Shown here in pieces: positions 6,865 to 14,473 of a stretch of 14,757 bases of DNA. The stretch is from positions 1-14,757 of the forward strand of contig JANQPK010000424.1 in the NCBI GenBank assembly GCA_028289505.1, read 5' to 3'. Position numbers and translations under genes: made by a program. Numbering within the stretch: position 1 is the stretch's first letter; the number at the start of each line of letters is the position of its first letter. Source of the stretch: Cyclobacteriaceae bacterium. GTDB lineage: Bacteria; Bacteroidota; Bacteroidia; Cytophagales; Cyclobacteriaceae. The notes under the pieces are model-generated. The model made no database searches. It was not told where the DNA came from and was given only the letters and a program-made list of their open reading frames with translations.

Positions 6865-6919
6865 CGCCAAAATGACATTCTTAAATAGCATTTTGCTCGT
6901 AATCGCGCCAAAATGACAT
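6865..6919 (+). promoter_or_regulatory. 14-bp direct repeat upstream of hsp20 (candidate operator)
   Basis: CGCCAAAATGACAT occurs exactly twice, at 6865-6878 and 6906-6919, with 41 bp from start to start, close to four helical turns. The repeats lie 86 to 140 bp upstream of the hsp20 ATG and just outside the four-helix-bundle cassette. A regulatory role in hsp20 expression is inferred only from repetition and position; no known regulator was matched. Confidence 0.5.
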
Positions 6920-7004
6920 AAAAATGTGTCCAAAATCGCTTGGCACAGTTTTTCCTATTAACAGGATAAAATCGATAATTCAATAAACATAAAATATAAA
7001 AATC

Positions 7005-7442
7005 ATGGCATTAGTTAGATATAACCCCGCTTTGAGAAACTTTAGCAGCAACTCATTCAACAGTATCCTTGACCGGTTCTTCCAGGACAATTTTGATGGT
7101 TATGGAAATGGATCAGGGTTTGTGCCCGCTGTTGATATCTCAGAAACTGAGAAGTCATTCGAACTGGAAGTAGCGGTCCCAGGATTTAAAAAAGAAGACT
7201 TTGAGTTGAACTACAACGACGGTCAACTGACCATCTCCGGAGAAAGGAAATTTGAGTCTGAGCAGAAAGAAGTGAACTATCATAAAAGGGAAACCAGATA
7301 TGGAACTTTCAGTCGCACATTTCATCTGCCGGAAAATGTAAACGACAGCAAAATCCAGGCAAACTATCAGGATGGAATCCTAAAAATTAGCTTGCCTAAG
7401 GATCAAAAGAAAGAGTTGAGGAAGACCATCAAGGTCAATTAA
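7005..7442 (+). CDS. Small heat-shock protein, Hsp20/alpha-crystallin family
   Basis: The 145-aa protein has a short variable N-terminal arm (MALVRYNPALRNFSSNSFNSI), an alpha-crystallin domain at about residues 39-135 (FVPAVDISETEKSFELEVAV, PGFKKEDFEL, GQLTISGER, YGTFSRTFHLPENVN, GILKISLPK) and a C-terminal IKV motif at 142-144 that matches the I-x-I/V anchor used in oligomer assembly. Members bind unfolding proteins in the cytoplasm without ATP and hand them to refolding chaperones. The gene follows an upstream region with a perfect 14-bp direct repeat and ends in its own terminator. The HtrA protease gene comes next, so two protein-quality-control genes sit together but are transcribed separately or by readthrough. 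Confidence 0.96.
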   Translation: MALVRYNPALRNFSSNSFNSILDRFFQDNFDGYGNGSGFVPAVDISETEKSFELEVAVPGFKKEDFELNYNDGQLTISGERKFESEQKEVNYHKRETRYGTFSRTFHLPENVNDSKIQANYQDGILKISLPKDQKKELRKTIKVN

Positions 7443-7473
7443 TTGAGTAGGTTAGAGCGTTTGATTTGGTGAG

Positions 7474-7500
7474 AAAAGGCAGAGCAATTCTGCCTTTTTT
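7474..7500 (+). terminator. Rho-independent terminator of hsp20
   Basis: GGCAGA, loop GCAAT and TCTGCC form a perfect stem that is lengthened by four A-T pairs and followed by a run of six T residues. It begins 31 bp after the hsp20 stop. Confidence 0.9.
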
Positions 7501-7618
7501 GTTAAATTATGTTAAATACTGCCAATCCAGGGAAATCTTCTTTTTCCCACTAAAACAGATTGGATTTTATTTGCGTTATACTGATAGATATTGAGTACGA
7601 ATTGAAATAATAAACACT

Positions 7619-9100
7619 ATGAATAAGACACAATTTTTCTTAGGGTTAATACTGGCTTCCTTCATCGGTGGTGCTTTGGCTATCGGTGGTATGCAGTATC
7701 TTGCTCCTCAACAGGAGGCGGAAGCAACCCAAGAAGCCAATACCCCAGCGCATTTTACTAGCTATTTAGAAGATAAAAACTTTACAGTACCTGATGGGCT
7801 CAACTTCGTCTATGCAGCGGAAGTGAGTACTCCTGCAGTGGTTCATATCCGGTCTACTTTTGAAGGCAGAAGTACTACCAATCCTATGGATGACTTTTGG
7901 GAGTTCTTTGGTTACCGACAACCAGATAATGAACAACGCAGGGCTCCTCAGCAAAGAGGTTTTGGTTCTGGGGTTATCATATCTGCAGATGGTTATATTA
8001 TTACCAACAACCACGTGATAGACAACGCCGGTGAAATAGAAGTTACCCTCTCAGATAAACGAGACTACGATGCACGTTTGGTAGGAACTGATCCCAACAC
8101 GGATCTGGCGCTGTTAAAGATAGAAGCACGGCAACTGCCTTACATCAACATGGGAAATAGCGACGAATTGCGTGTTGGTGAATGGGTACTGGCAGTAGGA
8201 AACCCTTTCGCTCAGGGTACTCCCTGGGACTTAACCAGCACGGTAACCGCAGGTATTGTCAGTGCTAAGGGCAGAAATATCAACATCCTGGGTGGTGGAT
8301 ACGGCATCGAGTCTTTTATACAAACTGATGCTGCAGTAAATCCTGGGAACAGTGGAGGTGCCTTGGTAAACCTGAAAGGCGAACTAGTGGGTATCAATAC
8401 TGCAATCGCTACCCCAAGCCGGACTTTTGCTGGTTATAGTTTTGCCATTCCAGCTACCTTGGTACAGAAGGTCATCAATGACTTGAAGGAATATGGAGTA
8501 GTACAAAGAGCATTACTTGGCGTTCAGATTCGAGATGTGGATGCAGATTTTGCGGAGGAAAGAAACATTGATGACGTTGGTGGTGTTTATATATTAGAAG
8601 TGAATAACAACTCTGCCGCAGAGGAGGCAGGATTGCAACAGGGAGATATTATCGTAAATATTGGAAATACTCCGGTAAACACTACTGCTGAATTACAGGA
8701 GCTGGTAGCTAGAAATAGCCCGGGTGATAAGATCTCAGTGAGTTACAAGCGTGACGGTAAAAAGTATACTACCAGCGCTGTACTAAGAAATTTACAGGGT
8801 GACACAGGAGTGTTAACCTTCGATAATACCAATAGTTTCGACGGAGCTGTTTTCAAAGAAGCTGATGACAAAGTGCTGGAGGAGTTGGACTTAAGGGGAG
8901 GAGTGGAGATTACCCAGATTGGTGAGGGAAAGTGGAAGGATGAGGGTATCAAACCTGGCTTTGTCATTACCCATGTTAATAAGACTCCGGTGGATAACGT
9001 TGATCAAGTGATGAATATACTAAGGAATAAGAGGGGTGGAAATTTGATTGAAGGGATGTATAGAGACGGAGAGCAGCGTTATTACGCAATCGGATGGTAG
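7619..9100 (+). CDS. htrA: Periplasmic serine protease/chaperone of the HtrA (DegP/DegQ) family
   Basis: The 493-aa protein has an N-terminal membrane or signal segment (about residues 5-28), a trypsin-like domain (about 60-290) and two PDZ domains (about 298-390 and 405-490). The catalytic triad is complete: H132 in TNNHVID, D162 in NTDLALLKI and S245 in NPGNSGGALVN. The first PDZ carries the carboxylate-binding loop near RALLGVQI. Two PDZ domains and the length fit DegP/DegQ and not the one-PDZ DegS. Such proteases degrade or hold misfolded envelope proteins. There is no A-x-A-perfect cleavage site after the hydrophobic stretch, so the protein may be released or remain tethered. It is transcribed in the same direction as hsp20, 176 bp downstream and past its terminator, and has its own terminator. 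Confidence 0.97.
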   Translation: MNKTQFFLGLILASFIGGALAIGGMQYLAPQQEAEATQEANTPAHFTSYLEDKNFTVPDGLNFVYAAEVSTPAVVHIRSTFEGRSTTNPMDDFWEFFGYRQPDNEQRRAPQQRGFGSGVIISADGYIITNNHVIDNAGEIEVTLSDKRDYDARLVGTDPNTDLALLKIEARQLPYINMGNSDELRVGEWVLAVGNPFAQGTPWDLTSTVTAGIVSAKGRNINILGGGYGIESFIQTDAAVNPGNSGGALVNLKGELVGINTAIATPSRTFAGYSFAIPATLVQKVINDLKEYGVVQRALLGVQIRDVDADFAEERNIDDVGGVYILEVNNNSAAEEAGLQQGDIIVNIGNTPVNTTAELQELVARNSPGDKISVSYKRDGKKYTTSAVLRNLQGDTGVLTFDNTNSFDGAVFKEADDKVLEELDLRGGVEITQIGEGKWKDEGIKPGFVITHVNKTPVDNVDQVMNILRNKRGGNLIEGMYRDGEQRYYAIGW

Positions 9101-9120
9101 TCATAATTGATGTGGATTTA

Positions 9121-9146
9121 ACCACGCCCTCGGGCGTGGTTTTTTT
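9121..9146 (+). terminator. Rho-independent terminator of htrA
   Basis: ACCACGCC, loop CTCG and GGCGTGGT form a strong GC-rich stem followed by seven T residues, 20 bp after the htrA stop. It ends only 21 bp before the ALDH start codon at 9168. Confidence 0.92.
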
Positions 9147-9167
9147 ATGCTTTTTTTAACTTTAGGC

Positions 9168-10724
9168 ATGAGCACCATAGTAAAAGATCCTCACCATATC
9201 AAAGAAACCCTGGACCTGCTTGGAATAAAGCCTGTTAATCACGGGGCAAGCACTGGGTCCAACTGGTTAAAAGGCCAGGGAGCGCCAATCGATTCAATAT
9301 CTCCTGTAGATGGATCACTAGTGGGGTCCGTTATCGCAGCCTCCGAATCGGACTATCATCAAACCGTAGCACAGGCTCAGCAAGCATTCCAGGCATGGCG
9401 TACTTGGCCAGCCCCCAAGCGAGGCGAAGTGGTGCGGCAACTTGCAGTTCGTTTGAGGGAACTTAAAGAACCTCTGGGGAAACTGGTGTCATTCGAAATG
9501 GGTAAATCATTACAAGAAGGTGCAGGTGAGGTACAGGAAATGATCGATATCTGCGATTTTGCGGTTGGTCTCTCCAGACAATTGTACGGATTGACCATGC
9601 ATTCAGAACGACCTGGCCATCGCATGTATGAGCAGTATCATCCCCTGGGTGTAGTGGGCATTATTTCTGCCTTTAATTTTCCGGTAGCAGTCTGGTCCTG
9701 GAATACTGCTTTGGCTTGGGTATGTGGCGATACCTGTATCTGGAAACCCAGTGAAAAAGCACCTTTATCGGCAATTGCTTGTCAACACATTGTAGGTAGC
9801 GTATTTGAACAAAATCAAGTTCCTGAGGGTGTCAGTTGTCTATTGATAGGCGGAAAGGAACTGGGAGAAAGCCTTAGCCACGATGCGTCAATACCCTTGG
9901 TATCGGCTACCGGAAGTACCGCTATGGGAAAAGCAGTAGCTGCGGCCGTGGGTGCCAGATTGGGTAAGGCACTACTTGAATTAGGAGGGAATAATGCCAT
10001 CATTATATCCAAAGATGCTGACCTGAAAACCGCACTAACCGGTGCCGTGTTTGGTGCAGTTGGCACCGCAGGACAACGCTGCACTACCACCAGGCGCTTA
10101 ATTGTACACGAAGAGATATTTGAACAATTCAAAGCAGAACTACAAAATGCATATCGACAGATCAAAATTGGTAATCCCTTGGATGAATCAAATCACATGG
10201 GGCCTTTGATTGATCAGCAAGCGGTAGAAGGTTATCTGGAGGCCATAGAAAAAGTGAAACAGCAGGGTGGAATAGAGGTGGTACCAGGTGGTGTGCTGGA
10301 GGGAGCGGAATATGAAAGTGGTTGCTATGTAAAGCCTGCTGTTTATGAGGTTGAAAATGACTATCAGGTGGTTCAATGTGAGACTTTCGCGCCAATCCTC
10401 TATTTAATAAAATACCGAAGCATTAAACAGGCTATTGACATCCAAAACAGTGTACCCCAGGGGTTGTCATCTGCTATCATGACCAACAACCTCAGAGAAT
10501 CCGAATTGTTCCTTTCGCACCAGGGGTCTGATTGTGGGATAGCCAATGTCAATATTGGTACCTCAGGAGCGGAAATAGGAGGTGCTTTCGGAGGTGAGAA
10601 GGAAACTGGTGGAGGCAGGGAGTCGGGATCGGACGCCTGGAAAATCTATATGCGACGCCAGACCAATACTATTAATTATAGTAGCGAGCTACCTTTGGCC
10701 CAGGGAATTAAATTCGATCTATAA
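9168..10724 (+). CDS. Aldehyde dehydrogenase of the ALDH7 type (alpha-aminoadipic semialdehyde dehydrogenase)
   Basis: The frame opens at 9147, inside the terminator's T run, but the ATG at 9168 (MSTIVKDPHHIKETLDLLG) is the sensible start and gives 518 aa, close to the 510 aa of mature ALDH7A1. The catalytic residues are present: N170 in SAFNFPV, E271 in LELGGNNAII and the nucleophile C305 in TAGQRCTTTRR. The ALDH7 C-terminal signature is very well kept: GGAFGGEKETGGGRESGSDA, WKIYMRRQTNTINYSSELP and LAQGIKF. ALDH7 enzymes oxidise alpha-aminoadipate 6-semialdehyde to alpha-aminoadipate with NAD+ in lysine/pipecolate breakdown, and also act on betaine aldehyde and lipid aldehydes. No other lysine-catabolic gene is in the window, so the in vivo substrate is inferred from family likeness. 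No own promoter is obvious in the 20 bp between terminator and start. Confidence 0.93.
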   Translation: MSTIVKDPHHIKETLDLLGIKPVNHGASTGSNWLKGQGAPIDSISPVDGSLVGSVIAASESDYHQTVAQAQQAFQAWRTWPAPKRGEVVRQLAVRLRELKEPLGKLVSFEMGKSLQEGAGEVQEMIDICDFAVGLSRQLYGLTMHSERPGHRMYEQYHPLGVVGIISAFNFPVAVWSWNTALAWVCGDTCIWKPSEKAPLSAIACQHIVGSVFEQNQVPEGVSCLLIGGKELGESLSHDASIPLVSATGSTAMGKAVAAAVGARLGKALLELGGNNAIIISKDADLKTALTGAVFGAVGTAGQRCTTTRRLIVHEEIFEQFKAELQNAYRQIKIGNPLDESNHMGPLIDQQAVEGYLEAIEKVKQQGGIEVVPGGVLEGAEYESGCYVKPAVYEVENDYQVVQCETFAPILYLIKYRSIKQAIDIQNSVPQGLSSAIMTNNLRESELFLSHQGSDCGIANVNIGTSGAEIGGAFGGEKETGGGRESGSDAWKIYMRRQTNTINYSSELPLAQGIKFDL

Positions 10725-10783
10725 CAAATTGTTTTTTTGGGTTTTACCCATGAAATCACCCGGGTTTTTTTTAAAAGGACTTT

Positions 10784-10816
10784 TTTGCATTTCTAAAGGA
10801 TATTTATATAAATTTA
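10784..10816 (+). promoter_or_regulatory. Bacteroidota-type promoter for the response regulator
   Basis: TTTG at 10784-10787 is followed after 21 nt by TAAATTTA at 10809-10816, which fits TTG-N17-23-TAnnTTTG except for the last base. Transcription would begin roughly 10-15 nt before the ATG at 10837. The region between the ALDH stop (10724) and this promoter contains T runs and an ACCCGGGT palindrome but no convincing terminator stem. Confidence 0.5.
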
Positions 10817-10836
10817 GGCTCATTAATTTTAGCAGT

Positions 10837-11253
10837 ATGCCAGAGATAGAAAAGAAATATCATGCGGTGATGTTGATCGATGATAATGATATCGATAACC
10901 TTATCAACCAGAAGATGATCGAAGCGGCTGGTATCACCGAACACATCTTTTCTCATACCGGTGCTCGCAGCGCCATTGAATTTTTAAGGAATCTGGAACA
11001 ATTAAATTCCGAGTCAGTCAATGTATTGCCAGAGGTTATTTTTTTGGATATTGATATGCCTTTAATGGATGGATTCCAGTTTTTGGAAGAGTTTGACAAG
11101 CTAGCAGATGAAACCAAGGAGAAGTGTAAGATTATCATGCTCACCTCCTCAATCAATCCCAAGGACGTCAATCGGACTAAAGACTACGAATACGTGATTG
11201 ACTATCTGAACAAGCCCCTAACTCAGGAGAATCTGTTGAATCTAAAAGCCTAG
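10837..11253 (+). CDS. Single-domain response regulator (receiver domain only)
   Basis: The ATG at 10837 (MPEIEKKYHAVMLIDDNDID) gives a 138-aa protein that is one CheY-like receiver. The frame is open back to 10582, but that part overlaps the ALDH gene in another frame and is not coding. Acidic residues D15/D16, the phospho-acceptor D71 in FLDIDMPLMDG, T103 in MLTSS and K126 in YLNKPL make a complete phosphorylation site. There is no output domain, so it probably passes a phosphate or a conformational signal to a partner protein. No histidine kinase is nearby. Such stand-alone receivers with the LIDDNxIDN motif are common in Bacteroidota. A canonical promoter lies just upstream. It faces the 480-aa helical protein, with 8 bp between the two stops. 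Confidence 0.93.
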   Translation: MPEIEKKYHAVMLIDDNDIDNLINQKMIEAAGITEHIFSHTGARSAIEFLRNLEQLNSESVNVLPEVIFLDIDMPLMDGFQFLEEFDKLADETKEKCKIIMLTSSINPKDVNRTKDYEYVIDYLNKPLTQENLLNLKA

Positions 11254-11261
11254 TAGTAGTA

Positions 11262-12704
11262 CTAACTAAGCTTGCCGGCAAATTCGTCATCCATCTGAAT
11301 GTACATGGATGGTGAAAATCCTTGTTTCTGGAACATGCTGAATTTCTGGATTAGTGCTCTGATCTTCTCTTCCTTGTTTTTCTTGAGTTCACTAATGGAT
11401 ACCTTCAGGATCTTAGTAAAGATCAATAGATGTTCGCAGTTTTCTTTGCCAATTATTCTAATCTGTCTCTGTATACTGTTTATAAGCTGATTGAATAAAT
11501 CGTAATCATTGAGCAAACAGTATTGCAATGCCAGTATTACCTTTATCTCTAGCTGAGTGTTGGGGTAACGTTTAAGACTCACCTCATTGAGAAGATTGTT
11601 GATCCACCTGGCTGCTTCATCATACTTTTTGACATAGTAACAGGATAATGCACGATAGACCATGTAGGTTACGTATTGTGGTATGTCGTTTTTATCTACC
11701 TCAAAATCGATAAATATCCGTTCATTCTCTTCGTACATCTCCTCCTCTAATTTCAATCGCTTGTGTCTTTCAAGTTTAGTGATCAGAAATTGCGAAGGGT
11801 AAGTGTATAGGTTATAGTTGGATAACAACAGTGCAGTATCCTCATTCACCTCCTCAAAATACTTTTCTGCCTTGCGATATACCCTGTAATGGTTGTAGTA
11901 CTCCAGCTTTAAGAATTCAAATACTATTTTAAGATGATGATAGATGGAGTCAAGATGGTAGTCTTCAAAGGTTCGCTGAATCTTGGCTAAAATGTCTTCA
12001 ATGGGCTCCAGGTCATCGTCCAAAGAATCTTCCTCAACTTCCACGAACAACCGATGGAAAATATTCAAACAGCTCTGGTATACATACAATCGGTGTGATT
12101 TGTACAACGCCCCCACATTATTCATTTCCTTATTTAGTAGTGTGAGTTCTAGTTTTTCGGTATCACTGTTCGAAAGCGTGTATTGCCCGTATTTTTTAAA
12201 GTATTCACCAAGCAAGTCCTCCGCCTTATCCACGGCCAGCATATAGGCAACATGCTGGTTGTAAGATTGTGAATAGTTATAGTGATCCGGGTGATTGATG
12301 TGGAGCTTTTTTAATGATTTGTATATAATGGTCAGCTCGTTGGACAGGTCATAATCCAATAACTCTTTCTCCAATTTTTTAAGGGTAGCAATGGCAATGG
12401 CCTTCTTCTTGGTGAAGATGATTTCATTGATGTTGGCCACCTTTTTCAACAGATCTGTCCGTGGACTCTCCAACTGCTGAAGCAGGTATTCCTCAATCTT
12501 TTGATTAAGCCGTGATCTTAAGGTGTAGTAGGCGTTGGTATTTACCTCCAGTTCAGACATGATTTTATTATCTGAAGTGGATTTTTCCCGCATTGATTTC
12601 AATAAATAAGCTGATTTGTCAGCACCATTTTCCATCAGGGAATCGTAGATGGCTTCAAAATCAGGCTCGGAAAGCTGCTTGATGATATTCTTTAACTTGG
12701 CCAT
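11262..12704 (-). CDS. Uncharacterised 480-aa helical (TPR-like) protein
   Basis: No named family was recognised. The protein is almost entirely predicted helix, rich in Leu, Lys, Glu, Asn and Tyr, with no signal peptide, membrane segment or catalytic motif, so it should be cytoplasmic. The N-terminal part (about 1-75: LSEPDFEAIYDSL, SELEVNTNAYYTLRSRLNQ and KIEEYLLQQ) looks like a helical domain with a helix-turn-helix-like stretch. The middle and C-terminal parts have repeated helix pairs with aromatic positions, such as YRALSCYYVKKYDEAARWINNLL (split here by position about 350-372), which is TPR-like. An acidic loop (about 225-235, EEDSLDDDLEP) lies in the middle. The start ATG at 12704 is supported by an AT-rich upstream region. 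It converges with the response regulator, with stops 8 bp apart and no terminator between. A scaffold or regulatory role is possible but not shown. Confidence 0.8.
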   Translation of the reverse strand: MAKLKNIIKQLSEPDFEAIYDSLMENGADKSAYLLKSMREKSTSDNKIMSELEVNTNAYYTLRSRLNQKIEEYLLQQLESPRTDLLKKVANINEIIFTKKKAIAIATLKKLEKELLDYDLSNELTIIYKSLKKLHINHPDHYNYSQSYNQHVAYMLAVDKAEDLLGEYFKKYGQYTLSNSDTEKLELTLLNKEMNNVGALYKSHRLYVYQSCLNIFHRLFVEVEEDSLDDDLEPIEDILAKIQRTFEDYHLDSIYHHLKIVFEFLKLEYYNHYRVYRKAEKYFEEVNEDTALLLSNYNLYTYPSQFLITKLERHKRLKLEEEMYEENERIFIDFEVDKNDIPQYVTYMVYRALSCYYVKKYDEAARWINNLLNEVSLKRYPNTQLEIKVILALQYCLLNDYDLFNQLINSIQRQIRIIGKENCEHLLIFTKILKVSISELKKNKEEKIRALIQKFSMFQKQGFSPSMYIQMDDEFAGKLS

Positions 12705-12944
12705 TTATAAAAAAGTATGGTATAGGATAAAAATCAGTCCAATATACCCAAATATTTCGAAATGTAATATTCTTAATAAAAATTATAAAAAATTGATAAT
12801 AAATTAAGGGTGTGCAGTTCCGTAGTCATACCTTACACGCCCTGATTTTAAGCAAAGGCAGCTTTCCGTAAATTTTACCTAAAAAATCTGCTAATTATTA
12901 AAATCATAGAATGTAATATTCAGAGCAGATACGCAGAAATTGAG
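12705..12944. other. AT-rich intergenic region with a 12-bp direct repeat
   Basis: No coding frame or RNA was recognised in this stretch. It holds the upstream region of the 480-aa gene and two exact copies of AATGTAATATTC (12761-12772 and 12910-12921), 149 bp apart. The minus-strand text close to 12705 contains TACTTTTT about 5 nt from the ATG, with a TTG 22 nt further upstream; this could be a promoter but would give an almost leaderless message. Confidence 0.4.
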
Positions 12945-12964
12945 CCTGCCTGGCCGCAGGTAGG
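12945..12964. repeat. GC-rich hairpin palindrome (REP-like)
   Basis: CCTGCCTG, loop GCCG and CAGGTAGG form an 8-bp stem with one G-U pair in an otherwise AT-rich intergenic region. There is no T run after it on either strand, so it does not look like a terminator. Its GC content contrasts sharply with its surroundings, as in dispersed REP-like repeats. Confidence 0.6.
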
Positions 12965-13012
12965 TTTGAGTTTGAGTGTGTTTGGGTGTAGGAACTTCAT
13001 TTCCTAATTTGA

Positions 13013-13044
13013 TCCTTCACTCCTTCCGTCCTTCAATCCCTACG
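13013..13044 (-). repeat. 8-bp-period array related to the 7-bp repeats at 6.4-6.8 kb
   Basis: On the plus strand the units are TCCTTCAC, TCCTTCCG, TCCTTCAA and TCCCTACG. On the minus strand this reads as GAAGGA-type units and includes GAAGGACG and GAAGGAT, both also present in the right array at 6811-6849. The array runs into the stop codon of the oxidoreductase gene (13040-13042), as the left array does with the four-helix-bundle stop. Confidence 0.65.
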
Positions 13045-14473
13045 AAAGCGCCCAGCCACTGCGGTACTCTCGCATCACGAACTCATTAGCGAGGTCATAG
13101 TTGCTGATTTTCATGTTTTGGGCATCCCACAGCAGTTTTTTACGGCCGGGATAAATAGTCCGTCCATCTGCGTTTTTCTCCTGATGCATGTAGGCTCTAA
13201 TGGCTAGATTACCCATCAACACCGCTTCCGTGAAGGGACCTGCATAGTCGAAAGGAGAACTAACTTCTGCTTGATCGTACCCCTTCATACAAGCATTTAC
13301 CCAGGAGACATAGTGACCTTCTGGTACTCTTTTCAAGGTTTTAGGCACTGCTTCTGCTTCTTCTTTTCTTGAAGTTGGCAATAATATGGGATCTCTAGAG
13401 TAGTTCCCAATTATTTTACCTTTGGTGCCCTCAAAGATGAAACCGTTACTAAGATCTCCTACATCTTCATTTGCTCCCAACTCTTCTGGTCGTTCGGGTC
13501 GCAAACCACCGTCCATCCAGGTCAATTTAATATCTCCCTTTCCGTCAGTTCTGGGGAATTTCAAGTGAATGATGGCGGAAGCCGGACAACTTTCCTTGAA
13601 ATTAGCCACTTTGAAAAAATCAGCCCAGGCAGTAGTAGTGCTGCATTCAACTTCAGTTGGATAATCTACGGGAAGTATTCTGAAGAAGGGATCCATAATA
13701 TGGCATCCCATATCTCCTAATGCTCCGGTACCGAAGGCCCACCATCCCCTCCAATTGAATGGAACATAAGCTGGATTATAATCTATTTTTTCCGCAGGTC
13801 CCAACCAAAGATCCCAATCAAGTTCAGATGGTATGTCATGTTTGCCGGTGGGTGCCGGTATGCCCTGTGGCCATACTGGACGGTTAGTCCAGGCATACAC
13901 CCGGTTAACTTCCCCGATTAAGTCTGCATCAATAAGTTCTTGTGTTCTTCGAACAGGTTCCGCCGAAGCCCATTGATTACCCATCTGTGAAACTACTTGG
14001 TATTTTCGGGCTGCCTCAGTAAGCATTCGGGCTTCCTTAATACTGTGGGTCAAGGGCTTTTGCACATAAACGTGCTTACCCATTTGCATAGCTGCCAGGG
14101 TGGCTACTGCGTGAGTGTGGTCTGGAGTAGAAACCGTAACTGCATCAATATCATCTCCCACCTCATCCAGCATCTTTCTAAAATCTTTGTAGTATTTGGC
14201 ATTAGGAAAATTAGCCTTTGAATCCACCGCCATCCGATCGTCCACATCGCACAGGTAAGCCACCTTGGCGTTGGGACTTTTGGCGCATTCCGTTAAGTCG
14301 GATTTGCCCTTACCTCCAACTCCTATTCCAGCAATCACCACCGTATCACTGGGAGCAGTAAAACCCACTCCCCCAAGAACGTGTCTGGGTACTATGGTAA
14401 AGGCAGCCAAAGAGGCGGCAGAATTTTTCACAAATTTCCTTCTTGAAAGTGCGTTTTTATAGGGATTTCTCAT
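13040..14473 (-). CDS. Tat-exported Gfo/Idh/MocA-family oxidoreductase
   Basis: From the ATG at 14473 the product is 477 aa and begins with a twin-arginine signal (MRNPYKNALSRRKFVKNSAA followed by SLAAFTIVPRHVLGG; RR at 11-12), so it is folded with its cofactor in the cytoplasm and exported to the periplasm. A further in-frame ATG at 14521 would add 16 residues before an already complete Tat n-region. Residues about 40-160 are the NAD(P)-binding Rossmann fold: VVIAGIGVGGKGKSDL (GxGxxG-like), CDVD (acidic residue after strand 2), TPDHTH and VYVQKPLT, whose lysine (K139) is at the usual catalytic position. The C-terminal domain contains GALGDMGCHIMDP with a conserved histidine. Exported members in Bacteroidota often act on sugars or glycosides; the substrate cannot be named. 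The gene is alone, between a repeat array and tRNA-Ala. Confidence 0.92.
   Translation of the reverse strand: MRNPYKNALSRRKFVKNSAASLAAFTIVPRHVLGGVGFTAPSDTVVIAGIGVGGKGKSDLTECAKSPNAKVAYLCDVDDRMAVDSKANFPNAKYYKDFRKMLDEVGDDIDAVTVSTPDHTHAVATLAAMQMGKHVYVQKPLTHSIKEARMLTEAARKYQVVSQMGNQWASAEPVRRTQELIDADLIGEVNRVYAWTNRPVWPQGIPAPTGKHDIPSELDWDLWLGPAEKIDYNPAYVPFNWRGWWAFGTGALGDMGCHIMDPFFRILPVDYPTEVECSTTTAWADFFKVANFKESCPASAIIHLKFPRTDGKGDIKLTWMDGGLRPERPEELGANEDVGDLSNGFIFEGTKGKIIGNYSRDPILLPTSRKEEAEAVPKTLKRVPEGHYVSWVNACMKGYDQAEVSSPFDYAGPFTEAVLMGNLAIRAYMHQEKNADGRTIYPGRKKLLWDAQNMKISNYDLANEFVMREYRSGWALS

Noticed and set aside
6941..6956. TGGCAC-N5-TTCCT upstream of hsp20 as a sigma-54 promoter
   Set aside because: The -24 half fits but the -12 half lacks the GC, and no sigma-54 activator context is present.
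6771..6983. 71-codon N-terminal extension of the four-helix-bundle frame
   Set aside because: It crosses the 7-bp repeat array and the 14-bp direct repeats, is highly basic and low in complexity, and the family normally starts at the MKPES-type position.
9815..10395. Minus-strand open frames inside the ALDH gene
   Set aside because: They are shadows of a strongly conserved ALDH7 coding sequence and resemble no protein family.
10738..10772. Terminator after the ALDH gene
   Set aside because: T runs and an ACCCGGGT palindrome are present, but the only stems next to the T run are 4 bp or shorter.
10582..10836. Upstream extension of the response-regulator frame
   Set aside because: It overlaps the end of the ALDH gene in another frame and encodes nothing like a receiver; the promoter at 10784-10816 lies inside it.
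11983..12246. Plus-strand Ser-rich open frame inside the 480-aa gene
   Set aside because: It is low in complexity and antisense to a clear long coding frame.
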